From positions 1 through 64,000 of the forward strand of contig NZ_JAYVPL010000156.1 in assembly GCF_043757465.1 (NCBI RefSeq): DNA of 64,000 bases, read 5' to 3'. The stretch comes from Armatimonas sp043757465 (GTDB taxonomy: Bacteria; Armatimonadota; Armatimonadia; Armatimonadales; Armatimonadaceae). The position numbers were made by a program, and so were the translations under genes. Below, in pieces: positions 1 through 7,480 of this stretch (position 1 is the first letter of the stretch; every line of letters begins with the position of its first letter). The notes beneath the pieces were generated by a model that ran no database searches, was not told where the DNA came from, and saw only the letters and a list, made by a program, of their open reading frames with translations.

Positions 1-57
1 GAGCCGAAACCCTAGAAGAAGTGGGCATCCTGAGAGATGCCCACACGTTCCATGCGG

Positions 58-255
58 TCACGGAGCAAGCTCCGGGGAATGTACCCGTACGCTATTCACA
101 ATTATAGATGCGCTGGCCCTGTCCACTAAGGCAGGAAATGAGATCCTTCTCTCAGAAACAATGAGTGTTAACGATAGAATGGGACGAGGCCGCCGAGGAG
201 CATCTTCAGGGCCAACGAGAGAATACGAAAAACGCTCCCGGCTAAGTTCAGGCAT
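58..255 (-). pseudogene. Degenerate retropepsin-like aspartic protease
   Basis: A 65-residue frame starting at ATG 255 and coupled to the small gene upstream by an 8-bp overlap. After PRPILSLTLI comes a strand-turn region ending FPALVDRASASII. Clan AA aspartic proteases have LVDSGASAS or LVDTGASAS at this place. Here the catalytic D-S/T-G has become D-R, as if three bases (one Ser-Gly junction) were lost. The protein then runs out after about 20 more residues, much shorter than the usual 110-130. Loss of the motif plus truncation argues for a dead gene. The family assignment is inference from one motif. Confidence 0.45.
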
Positions 256-472
256 TCGTACGATGCTCCTCAAGTAGCTCTTCCATGGCAAGAGCCACCG
301 CCTCGCTACCGTCTATTGGTGACCAAACTTCATAGACTCCCGAAACCTCTGAGAGAGAAACCGCTGCTGGCTTGTCATAACTTTCCAGATCGGCAACAAG
401 AAACTGGACAACTTCAAACTTTTCTTTGCGCGTCAGTTGTTTTAATGTGGGTAAGACTTCAAGAAGGGGCAT
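248..472 (-). CDS. Small antitoxin-like protein
   Basis: A 74-residue acidic protein with no family I can name firmly. The N-terminus (MPLLEVLPTLKQLTRKEKF) and the central WSPIDGSEAVALAMEELL resemble short proteins that precede retropepsin-like or toxin genes in several phyla; that comparison is from memory. It starts 27 bp after the Fe-alcohol dehydrogenase stop and its last 8 bp overlap the next leftward reading frame, the arrangement of a translationally coupled pair. The partner frame (58..255) looks degenerate, so this may be an orphan. No DNA-binding motif is visible. Confidence 0.55.
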   Translation of the reverse strand: MPLLEVLPTLKQLTRKEKFEVVQFLVADLESYDKPAAVSLSEVSGVYEVWSPIDGSEAVALAMEELLEEHRTNA

Positions 473-499
473 TCTCTACCTCCAATCTATTTTATCGTG

Positions 500-1615
500 C
501 TACCAGCAGGCTTCCAGGACTTCGCGGACATCGCTCTCGGTGACGGTGCGAGGGTTGGCTTTGGTGGAGCCGCTGACCATGGTCTCGGCGATGATGGCAT
601 CGAAGTCGGAGCGTTGCAGGCCAAGATCGGAGAGGTGGCGTGGGATGGAGAAGTCGTCGAGCCACTGTTCGGCGAAGGCGGCGAGGTCTTCGCGGGGCGC
701 TCCCAGTCCGATGGCGAGGTCACTGTAGCGATCCAAGTCGGCTCCGAGATTGAAGCGAATCACCGGCGGGAGGAGGAGTGCACAGAGCAGACCATGCGCG
801 GCTCCGGTGCGAGCGCCGACCGGGTGCGCGATGCCGTGTACCAGCCCGAGACGCGCAGTATTGAGCGCCATCCCAGCGCAATAGCTCGCAATCAGCATGC
901 GCTCGCGGGCTTCGAGGCTCTCGCCGTCGCGGAAGGCGGCGGGCAGCCACTCGGCGATGTCAAACGCGGCTTGCAGCGCCAGCGGATCGGTGAGCGGGTT
1001 GGCTCCCCGGCTGACATACGCTTCGACAGCCTGTACAAACGCATCCATGCCCGAGTACGCCGTGACATAGGGCGGGCAGGAAACACTGAGTGTGGCATCG
1101 AGGATCACGGTGCGTGGGAGCATCGCCCCGCCCCGGATGCTCGCTTTCTTGGGAGTCGCGCCCCGCTTGTCGGTATAGACGCCCACCCAAGTGGCCTCGG
1201 AGCCCGTGCCCGCTGTCGTGGGCATTGCAAGGATCGGGAGCGCCCCCGAAGTCTGCTCCGGCACGGCGAGTTTACCGTCGAAGTAGTCGTAGATTGTGCT
1301 CGGAAGTGCGGCGGCCTTGGCGACATCCAGCACGCTCCCGCCCCCTATCGCAATCACCGAGTCGCAGCCGTGGGCGGCAGCTTGCGCGGCGGCGCAGTCG
1401 GCAAGGCTTGGCTCGGGTGGCACACCAAGATGAACTTTGGCATTGGGAAGCGTCGCGAGAATCTTCGCCAGCATCCCCGACGCTTCCAGACTCTTGCCAC
1501 AGACCAGCAGCGGCTTCATGCCCAGCAGCGCCGCCTCGCTCGCCAGCCGCCCGTCGGTAGCCGCGCCCGACGCGCAGAGTACTTTTCCGGGTGTAATAAA
1601 CGTAAACGTGTGCAT
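500..1615 (-). CDS. Iron-containing alcohol dehydrogenase family protein
   Basis: A 371-residue oxidoreductase of the group III Fe-ADH / maleylacetate reductase family. The dinucleotide-binding segment GGGSVLDVAKA lies near residue 92 and is followed by PTTAGTGSEAT. Metal ligands expected of the family are present: Asp in SGMDAFVQAVEAY, and His residues in GLVHGIAHPVGA and GAAHG. Length is normal. It lies 3 bp downstream of a phytanoyl-CoA dioxygenase-like gene, so the two are probably co-transcribed. The substrate (alcohol, glycerol-like or maleylacetate) cannot be read from the sequence. Confidence 0.9.
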   Translation of the reverse strand: MHTFTFITPGKVLCASGAATDGRLASEAALLGMKPLLVCGKSLEASGMLAKILATLPNAKVHLGVPPEPSLADCAAAQAAAHGCDSVIAIGGGSVLDVAKAAALPSTIYDYFDGKLAVPEQTSGALPILAMPTTAGTGSEATWVGVYTDKRGATPKKASIRGGAMLPRTVILDATLSVSCPPYVTAYSGMDAFVQAVEAYVSRGANPLTDPLALQAAFDIAEWLPAAFRDGESLEARERMLIASYCAGMALNTARLGLVHGIAHPVGARTGAAHGLLCALLLPPVIRFNLGADLDRYSDLAIGLGAPREDLAAFAEQWLDDFSIPRHLSDLGLQRSDFDAIIAETMVSGSTKANPRTVTESDVREVLEACW

Positions 1616-1618
1616 ACC

Positions 1619-2494
1619 CTACATTGTACGGTGTGCCGACTTGGTTGGGGCGGGCTTGGCCAGCGCCTCGGCCCAGGCGGCGTCCCAGGTGGCGTAGTCT
1701 GTCTCGACCGTGCTCGGGTCGGCCTCGCTACGTACCACAAACGACGGCTGCCACGGGCGGCCTGTGGGCGTTCCCGTGGGCTGGTAGCGCAGATCCAGGC
1801 TCCAGCGGACGGTGTCCGTGAGGTTGGGGGTCGAGTGATGCGGCGTGCAGCGGTGCATGAAGACCACGCCGCCTTTCTTGACCGCAGCGATCAGTGGCGC
1901 AACTTCGGGCAGAGCATCGGGGCGGATGGTCGCGCCGCCCGCACCACCGATGTGGGGGAGCACGCCCTGTTTCCAGACACCAGGCAGGATCTCCATACAA
2001 CCGTTCTCCACCGTCGCGTCCACCAGCGGCAGCCAGCAGGTGATGATCTCGCTGTGATCCGCCTCTTCCCATGTCACGGCAGCATCCTGGTGCCACGGCA
2101 CATTGAAGTAGCTTCCCGCACTCGTGTCGGCCACTTTCCCACGCAGGTGCTGGATGGGGCTTGCAATCAGCTCGGGCGTCCCAAGAAGCTGCTGCACCGC
2201 GTCTAGTAGATTCTGGCAGCGCAGAAACGCGAAAAACTCCGGCAGGCGCGCGTTCATCACGTCCATACCACGCTCGATATTCTTATTTTGGGTGTGGAAG
2301 CGGGCAAACCGGCGCTCGAACGGCTCGTTGCTTGCTTGGTCTGGGATTGCTAGCTCCTGCGCCTTCGCCTCGATCCAGCGCGTGTAGCCCTCGATCACTG
2401 GAGCGAGATCGGAGTCGTCGAGTACCCCCTCGGCCACTAAAACACCGTCGGTTTTAAACTGCGCAATCTGCGCCTCGGTTAGTCTTGCCATCAC
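1619..2494 (-). CDS. Phytanoyl-CoA dioxygenase (PhyH) family protein
   Basis: A 291-residue Fe(II)/2-oxoglutarate-dependent oxygenase-like protein. The facial triad is visible: His and Asp in VPWHQDAAVTWEEADH, and the distal His in HHSTPNLTDTVRWSLDLRYQ, with the Arg after it placed to bind 2-oxoglutarate. PhyH-family enzymes hydroxylate diverse small molecules; the substrate here is unknown. It begins the leftward pair with the Fe-alcohol dehydrogenase (3 bp apart) and its start is 7 bp from the stop of the prepilin gene upstream, so all could share a transcript. Confidence 0.88.
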   Translation of the reverse strand: MMARLTEAQIAQFKTDGVLVAEGVLDDSDLAPVIEGYTRWIEAKAQELAIPDQASNEPFERRFARFHTQNKNIERGMDVMNARLPEFFAFLRCQNLLDAVQQLLGTPELIASPIQHLRGKVADTSAGSYFNVPWHQDAAVTWEEADHSEIITCWLPLVDATVENGCMEILPGVWKQGVLPHIGGAGGATIRPDALPEVAPLIAAVKKGGVVFMHRCTPHHSTPNLTDTVRWSLDLRYQPTGTPTGRPWQPSFVVRSEADPSTVETDYATWDAAWAEALAKPAPTKSAHRTM

Positions 2495-2501
2495 TAAAAA
2501 C

Positions 2502-3212
2502 TTACGGCCCTGTTAGCACATTGAAGAAGGTAGAAATCGGTCCATCGGCTTGCGGCCAAACAAGTCCCGTCGGCCAAACAACTCGGGTGTTAGTGCCGAC
2601 GAACCACTTCGCATGCCCATCACAGAAAGCGATATTCATTCCCAAATTATGCCGTGCTTCGGGAACAAAACGCTGATCTATATTGGATGGTGACTTGAAC
2701 GGAATCAGGCGATCCACTTCCCCAAAGACCTCACCAAATGCCAGACAGTCAGAGGGCTTGGCGACAGAGGCAAGTGGAACCCCCGTACCTGTGGCCAGCC
2801 ACCAGTTAAAGCCAAAGCCTCGGCGGAAGCCACGCGCATCACGAGAAGGGGCTTTACTGGGGCACTGGTAGAACGGCAGCTTCGCACAGAACAGATCGGG
2901 GCGCGTAGACGCCAGCGCGGCATTGATCTGGGTGGCTAGATTGGTATCGCCGGTCTTGATGTAGGGGATTAAGTCAACCGTCCAGTCGCGGGAAATGCCA
3001 GGGTTCGTAAACCCCATGGACATGGTCTCATCGTAGTCCTGGGCATACATCATCATGGCGACGCCAATTTGCTTGACATTGGACATGCAAGAAATAGCAC
3101 GGGCTTTCTCACGGGCTTGCGCAAAAACGGGAAAGAGAATGGCAGCAAGAATCGCGATAATGGCGATCACAACTAAGAGTTCAATCAAAGTAAAAGCAGA
3201 ACGTCGCTTCAT
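2502..3212 (-). CDS. DUF1559-type prepilin-like protein
   Basis: A 236-residue protein with a type IV prepilin N-terminus: short basic leader MKRRSA, then FTLIELLVVIAIIAILAAI with the conserved Glu at position +5 of the mature protein, then FPVFAQAREKARAISC. The C-terminal half keeps the H-X9-G motif style (FCDGHAKWFVG) typical of the DUF1559 group abundant in Planctomycetes and Armatimonadota. I chose ATG 3212 because GAGGAGA lies 9 bp upstream and the leader then has normal length; a longer frame upstream adds 45 residues that would bury the signal. Surface or secreted filament-like role is inferred. Confidence 0.9.
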   Translation of the reverse strand: MKRRSAFTLIELLVVIAIIAILAAILFPVFAQAREKARAISCMSNVKQIGVAMMMYAQDYDETMSMGFTNPGISRDWTVDLIPYIKTGDTNLATQINAALASTRPDLFCAKLPFYQCPSKAPSRDARGFRRGFGFNWWLATGTGVPLASVAKPSDCLAFGEVFGEVDRLIPFKSPSNIDQRFVPEARHNLGMNIAFCDGHAKWFVGTNTRVVWPTGLVWPQADGPISTFFNVLTGP

Positions 3213-3309
3213 AAATTTCGTCTCCTCAAAGAGCATACTATCCGAGTGGTTTTGCACCATCGGACGGTGTACATTATAGGACATCTTGCCCTTGCAAGCA
3301 AGGCAACAC

Positions 3310-3933
3310 TTATCCCAGCTCGGTGAGGGCGTTTTGTATTTCTTCACGGGGCAGATTCCCTGCGATAAGCTCAGGGTCAGGGAACTCCAGGAGGCGCAGA
3401 TAGAACTCCCGTGCGGCGTCCTCGGCGTTGTCCGCGTGGCTGTCTCGCAGATGGAAGTGGTAGTTTTCCGCGCGGGCGTAGAATGTCAGCGCTTCCATCG
3501 CGCGGGCGGCTTGCCGGAGGATAGGTGCCGTTGAGTCCGTGGCCTCCACTTCCGCCAGCAAGCTCTCAAACTCACTCAGGTAGTCTTTGGAGCGCAGCGA
3601 CGACTCCAGCGCGAGAGCTTCGGCATAGAGCAGCAGTGCCTTGCGGCGCGCGACACGCCCCTGAAGGGGATCGGCCTTGGCACGCTGGAGCAAGAACTGC
3701 GCCGCGACAAAGGCATTCCCTGCCGTCCGCGTGCGATCACCACCCGCGAACATTCCAAGAAGCGTCGCATCGTCCAGCCGCAGCAGCGTGTCTAAATCAA
3801 GCCCCGTCAGATTCCGGCAGGAGCTCCCGAGCCGCTTGAGAACATCGGCTTTATCAAGCTCAATGCCAAAAATCGTCCCGAGCGCCGTCGCCAAACCCTC
3901 GATCTGCTGTTGAATATAGCCTTTACGGAGCAC
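3310..3933 (-). CDS. Hypothetical helical protein (DUF6483-like)
   Basis: A 207-residue, mostly alpha-helical protein with a GTG start 3 bp after the stop of the ABC permease gene, so the two are likely co-translated. The N-terminus MLRKGYIQQQIEGLATALGTIFG resembles the opening of DUF6483 proteins, recalled rather than searched. The rest (residues 90-200) has helix-pair character compatible with TPR-like repeats, for example RRKALLLYAEALALESSL and DAAREFYLRLLEF. No signal peptide or membrane segment. Function unknown. Confidence 0.7.
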   Translation of the reverse strand: MLRKGYIQQQIEGLATALGTIFGIELDKADVLKRLGSSCRNLTGLDLDTLLRLDDATLLGMFAGGDRTRTAGNAFVAAQFLLQRAKADPLQGRVARRKALLLYAEALALESSLRSKDYLSEFESLLAEVEATDSTAPILRQAARAMEALTFYARAENYHFHLRDSHADNAEDAAREFYLRLLEFPDPELIAGNLPREEIQNALTELG

Positions 3934-3936
3934 TGG

Positions 3937-4728
3937 CTAGCCGCCTTCTTCTCTAGGGACGTACTCCCGTGTGCTGAAGAAAAACAGAGAGAGTGCCAGA
4001 GACAGAACCGTGATAATGCTCACAGTGAGCCAAGCGATCGGCTGCGTGATCGCAAGCGGGTTGCCGCGCAGGAGAATATTGGAGACATCCTCGGTTCCTC
4101 CTTGCGCTCCCAGCACCTCTTTTAAGTGCGGCGCCAGTGTCCGCAGGTACGAGAGAATCGAGAGCCGTGCAAAGCCGCTGGGAAAGAGCGCGGCAATGTT
4201 CTCCCAGCCAAACCCATAGAGCAGCGCCCAGATCAGCGGCTTGGGCATGAGGGTGGCAAAAAACAGAAAGAGCGAGGAGTAGGCAAGCGCTCCCACCGGG
4301 ATGATGCGCATGTCGGAGACAATCCGTGCCCACTCGGGCTTCAGGCCATAGACTGCAAAGCCAAGTAGCAAGACAGAGAGCGCGACTGTTACCGTGATCC
4401 CCACCCAGGCCCCAATCAGCTTCATCAGGAGCAGACGCCAGCGGGGAACGGGCCGGGTGAGCAAGTAGACAATAGTCCGTCCTTCGATCTCGGCAGAGAG
4501 CGCCCCCGTTCCATAGATCACAGAGAGAATGGTGAGCGTGAAGCCAAAGACAAAGTAGGCCGCGAGGGTGTTGTAGGCCTCCGCCGGATCGAACCGATCT
4601 CCGGGCACGATCGCGCGCCAGATAATCGCCGCCAGCGCGGGAAGGATCAGCAGGAGCAGCGCCGTGAGGAGCCGTTTGGGTTTCAGCGCCTCAAGAAGCG
4701 ATGTTTTCAGGATAAAGAGATCGGCCAT
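3937..4728 (-). CDS. ABC-2 type transporter permease
   Basis: A 263-residue integral membrane protein with about six hydrophobic segments, for example LLTALLLLILPALAAIIW, TLAAYFVFGFTLTILSVIYG and ITVTVALSVLLLGFAVYGL. The segment GALSAEIEGRTIVYLLTRPVPRWRLLLMKLIGAW is the classic intracellular region of ABC-2 permeases of the NatB/YhaP kind, which pair with a separate ATPase. No ATPase gene is adjacent in this window. I chose ATG 4728: a longer frame would run into the divergent DinB-like gene. Exported substrate unknown. Confidence 0.85.
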   Translation of the reverse strand: MADLFILKTSLLEALKPKRLLTALLLLILPALAAIIWRAIVPGDRFDPAEAYNTLAAYFVFGFTLTILSVIYGTGALSAEIEGRTIVYLLTRPVPRWRLLLMKLIGAWVGITVTVALSVLLLGFAVYGLKPEWARIVSDMRIIPVGALAYSSLFLFFATLMPKPLIWALLYGFGWENIAALFPSGFARLSILSYLRTLAPHLKEVLGAQGGTEDVSNILLRGNPLAITQPIAWLTVSIITVLSLALSLFFFSTREYVPREEGG

Positions 4729-4767
4729 AGCAGGTGTAGTATACCTTTCGCGGGTATAGTTAATCTC

Positions 4768-5196
4768 ATGGACAGACGCAATCCCGAAGTGTCGGTGCTT
4801 ATTGAGCGCCTCCAACAGCAGATGAACCGTGCGGTAGATGTTTTCACAGAGGTGGCAGGCGACGAGCCCAGTGCCCACCCTTGCGCAATGCGCGGGAACC
4901 TCAACGACTTACTGGCCCACAATGCCGAGCATGAAAAGATGCACTATGGGCAGATCTCTGACCGGCGCTACGCCCTTGGCCTCATCCAAAAATCCCCACG
5001 CGAGCGCTATCTGGCGGAGTGGTATCGCGAGCGTGCCGCGCTCATCGCGCTGCTGCTGGATCTTCCTGACGATGCGTTGGATAAAGAGAGCGAGCCCGGC
5101 ATCACGACCCTACGCAAGATTATCGAGCATGTCCTCCACTGGGACAGATCTTCGGTGGAAGACACGGCAAGAAACTACGGCTCAGGCGGGCAGTAG
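4768..5196 (+). CDS. DinB-like four-helix protein
   Basis: A 142-residue helical protein. LLAHNAEHEKMHYGQISDRRY and IIEHVLHWDRSSVEDTARN place His residues where the DinB/YfiT-like metal-dependent hydrolase superfamily has its metal ligands. These proteins often act as thiol-dependent transferases or are uncharacterised. It is transcribed rightwards, divergent from the ABC permease, and its last 22 bp overlap the 3' end of the leftward Cys-rich gene. A second, more typical DinB-like gene lies at 28415..28894. Confidence 0.65.
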   Translation: MDRRNPEVSVLIERLQQQMNRAVDVFTEVAGDEPSAHPCAMRGNLNDLLAHNAEHEKMHYGQISDRRYALGLIQKSPRERYLAEWYRERAALIALLLDLPDDALDKESEPGITTLRKIIEHVLHWDRSSVEDTARNYGSGGQ

Positions 5197-6131
5197 CCAC
5201 ACATAATCGGTGGGATGGCGGCGACGTAGCCCTCGGGCGGAACGACGGGCCAGCAGTTCTGGGGCGCAGAGGTAGCGATCAGGCAGTGCGTGAACTTGTG
5301 GGCATCGCCTGGCTCGACACAGGGGAGTAAGTCCGTACCGTAGTGCCGGTGCGCGCGCAGTGCCCAGCCCGGCTCGCCATAGACCGAATGGTTTTTCTGG
5401 AGCGCCTGCGTGAGCGCGAGCAGCCCGACCGTCGGAACTTCGGCGCGAAAGGTGGCGAGCAGGCGCGGCCAATAGTCCAGAGCGCAGGGGCGAACACACG
5501 GAATTCCCTGGCACAGATTTGTGCCCGCCGGGCCATCGGGATCGTCCACGCCATCCACCATGATCCCTCGCTCACACTCCGGGCAGAGGATCGGAATAAT
5601 TTCGAGGCTTGGGACAGCGGCGCGCACCGCCTGGAAAAACGCCAGCGGGAAGAGAATCTCCGGCTTCTGGTAGGCCGTGGCCGCGATCTTCTCGCCCGGG
5701 GCATTGTCCCAGCTTCGGCAGCACAGGTTCCCACAGCCACAGCCCATCGGCGGCCCCTGGATCTCGGAGAGATAGAGCGTGCGGCACCACGGATTGGCGA
5801 GAACTCTCTGGGTCACGGTCGCCAGCGCGTGTGCAAACGCCGCCTTCGTGTTCAGCCCAATCCAGCCGCCCACAAGCATAGGATGAGGAAGCCCCTGACC
5901 TACCCACTCCCAGTGTTGCGGCGCATGGAGCCACTCGGGGTGCGCCGCTGCCGCGTCGGGGTCGCGGGCCGCTTGCAGCCAGCCAAGCGAGGCCAATCCC
6001 GCTTGGGTCGCGGTGGCCACGGCGACAGCGCACGGGAGGCGCAGGTCCCAGGCGATTGCCGTGCACCCAAGAGCTTGTGCCTGGTCAACGGCGACGGTAA
6101 AGTGTTCAGGACTTGCCTGGAGTGTTTTCAT
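5175..6131 (-). CDS. Cysteine-rich protein of unknown function
   Basis: A 318-residue protein that I do not recognise. It carries clustered cysteines: GCGCGNLCCRSWDN (about residues 130-143), CPECERGIM, CQGIPCVRPCALDYW and a C-terminal CGYCPPEP. Such pairs could hold zinc or Fe-S clusters. The N-terminal half reads like a TIM-barrel-type fold (alternating strands and helices, AIAWDLRLP, LYLSEIQGPP). No signal peptide. Its ATG overlaps the stop of the acyl-CoA-dehydrogenase-like gene by 4 bp (ATGA), so they are translationally coupled. Its 3' end overlaps the convergent DinB-like gene by 22 bp. Confidence 0.7.
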   Translation of the reverse strand: MKTLQASPEHFTVAVDQAQALGCTAIAWDLRLPCAVAVATATQAGLASLGWLQAARDPDAAAAHPEWLHAPQHWEWVGQGLPHPMLVGGWIGLNTKAAFAHALATVTQRVLANPWCRTLYLSEIQGPPMGCGCGNLCCRSWDNAPGEKIAATAYQKPEILFPLAFFQAVRAAVPSLEIIPILCPECERGIMVDGVDDPDGPAGTNLCQGIPCVRPCALDYWPRLLATFRAEVPTVGLLALTQALQKNHSVYGEPGWALRAHRHYGTDLLPCVEPGDAHKFTHCLIATSAPQNCWPVVPPEGYVAAIPPIMCGYCPPEP

Positions 6132-7006
6132 GAAAGGTCCTCAAATGCGTTGTCAACAATGGCATCGGTCTGGGCCATGAGGCTAAAGACCAGTGCCTCC
6201 CGGTAGAGCCGCTCCGCAGGGTGGCCGGTGAGCAGCGAGCCGCCGCCACAGGCCATGCAGGCAAGCCGCGCAAGCCGCACCGAGAGATCTCCTGCGCGGG
6301 CACGAAGTACGGGGCCATGTTCCTGTGCGTTTTCGGCCTGAAGCGCAGCGGTGAGCTGCGCAACAAGCTCTTGAGCCTTCGCCAAATCCCCCCGCTGTGA
6401 TTGCTCCATCAGCCGTAGCGACGCGCGCAGGTTCCCCAGCATCAGAGGAGTCTGGTAGAGCACGCCACGGGCATCGTTTTGCGCTTGAGTTCCCCGTGGC
6501 AGCACCGAGACAAACAGGCTCTCCTCCACGGCCACCTCGCGCAGAGTGACTGCCACGGTGTTCGCGCCGCGAATTGCCAACAGGGGCAGTGGTGCGCTGT
6601 GCCGAAACTCCGAGCGGTCGTGTGCTGGTACCCAAGCACGCACTTCGGAACCGTCGGGCAGGCGAAAGCCAAGCAGAACCTTTGCAAAGAGATCTGCGCC
6701 GGTCAGCCAGGGAACCGTGCCCGAGACTCGCCCCTCGCGCCAGAGAGGGGCGGGGCCATGGGGATTGCGCAAGTGCCCAAACGCCACCCCCGCAGGAGGA
6801 TCCGGGCAACCCGCGACACGCTGCTGGAGTGCGAGAAAGGCAAAGGCACCGGAGTGCTCCGCAAGGAAAGGAAGGGTCGTGAAAAAGTCGAGCTGAAGAT
6901 GGAGCCCCCGGCGTACAAACTCCTCCCAGACAGTACGCAGCGCCTCAGGATCGTGGTCCAGTTGAGCGGCTTGTGGAGCCACTAGCTCCGCGACGAACCC
7001 CTTCAC
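6128..7006 (-). CDS. Acyl-CoA dehydrogenase-like protein
   Basis: A 292-residue protein similar in outline to acyl-CoA dehydrogenases: a helical N-terminus with LDFFTTLPFLAEHSGAFAFLALQQ, a middle segment GRVSGTVPWLTGADLFAKVLLG like the flavin-contacting W-x-T-G of the family, and a C-terminus HPAERLYREALVFSLMAQT. It is shorter than the usual 380 residues and I see no clear catalytic base, so activity is uncertain. I chose GTG 7006 because it overlaps the upstream stop by 4 bp (GTGA); a longer frame reads through the neighbouring gene. Coupled downstream to the Cys-rich gene. Confidence 0.75.
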   Translation of the reverse strand: MKGFVAELVAPQAAQLDHDPEALRTVWEEFVRRGLHLQLDFFTTLPFLAEHSGAFAFLALQQRVAGCPDPPAGVAFGHLRNPHGPAPLWREGRVSGTVPWLTGADLFAKVLLGFRLPDGSEVRAWVPAHDRSEFRHSAPLPLLAIRGANTVAVTLREVAVEESLFVSVLPRGTQAQNDARGVLYQTPLMLGNLRASLRLMEQSQRGDLAKAQELVAQLTAALQAENAQEHGPVLRARAGDLSVRLARLACMACGGGSLLTGHPAERLYREALVFSLMAQTDAIVDNAFEDLS

Positions 7007-7389
7007 TTTTCGCGGTGCTGCCAGAGAATCAGCCGCAGGTCGCGCTCCAGCGTGAATGCGGTCACCACCGAGAGAGCAAGACAGGCAATCGTGTAGCCCA
7101 GACGAAAGAGGAGTGGGAGCGCCTCGGTGCTCAGCAGCTCTTTGGCAGAGAGCACCACTTGTGTTGTCACCACCACGCGGCACAGGAGCGCCATCCTCGT
7201 CAGTAGGGTCATCCGGGGCAGGTTCGCAAACCACAGACACCCAAGTGCCGTCCCCGCCACCAGCAGGAGCGAGAGAGTCGCGGTGAGCAACGCAGCTCCC
7301 AGAAACACCACTCGTGCCACCATCTCCAGCGCGAGACTGGCTGTCAGCAAGGCAATGTAGATTCTATTGAGTAGGTTGTACCTCTCCAT
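7003..7389 (-). CDS. Small integral membrane protein
   Basis: A 128-residue protein with three to four hydrophobic helices (IYIALLTASLALEMVARVVFL, ALLTATLSLLLVAGTALGCLW, ALPLLFRLGYTIACLALSVV) and a basic C-terminus RDLRLILWQHREK. No family recognised. It is the first gene of a leftward operon with the acyl-CoA-dehydrogenase-like and Cys-rich genes, joined by 4-bp overlaps. Divergent from the VIT/vWA gene at 7481, with about 90 bp between starts that must hold promoters for both directions. Confidence 0.75.
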   Translation of the reverse strand: MERYNLLNRIYIALLTASLALEMVARVVFLGAALLTATLSLLLVAGTALGCLWFANLPRMTLLTRMALLCRVVVTTQVVLSAKELLSTEALPLLFRLGYTIACLALSVVTAFTLERDLRLILWQHREK

Positions 7390-7480
7390 GGCTGGTATTT
7401 TACCTTAGATCGCCCCGGCTATTCACCGTGAACCCTTTGGCGCTCGTTGGGAACCAAAGGCGCAGGAGTAAAAATTCACG

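Noticed and set aside
497..2206. 569-codon open frame on the plus strand
   Set aside because: It lies antisense to the Fe-alcohol dehydrogenase and PhyH genes, whose catalytic motifs are intact. The plus translation is Arg/Gly-rich with no recognisable domain, typical of high-GC antisense frames.
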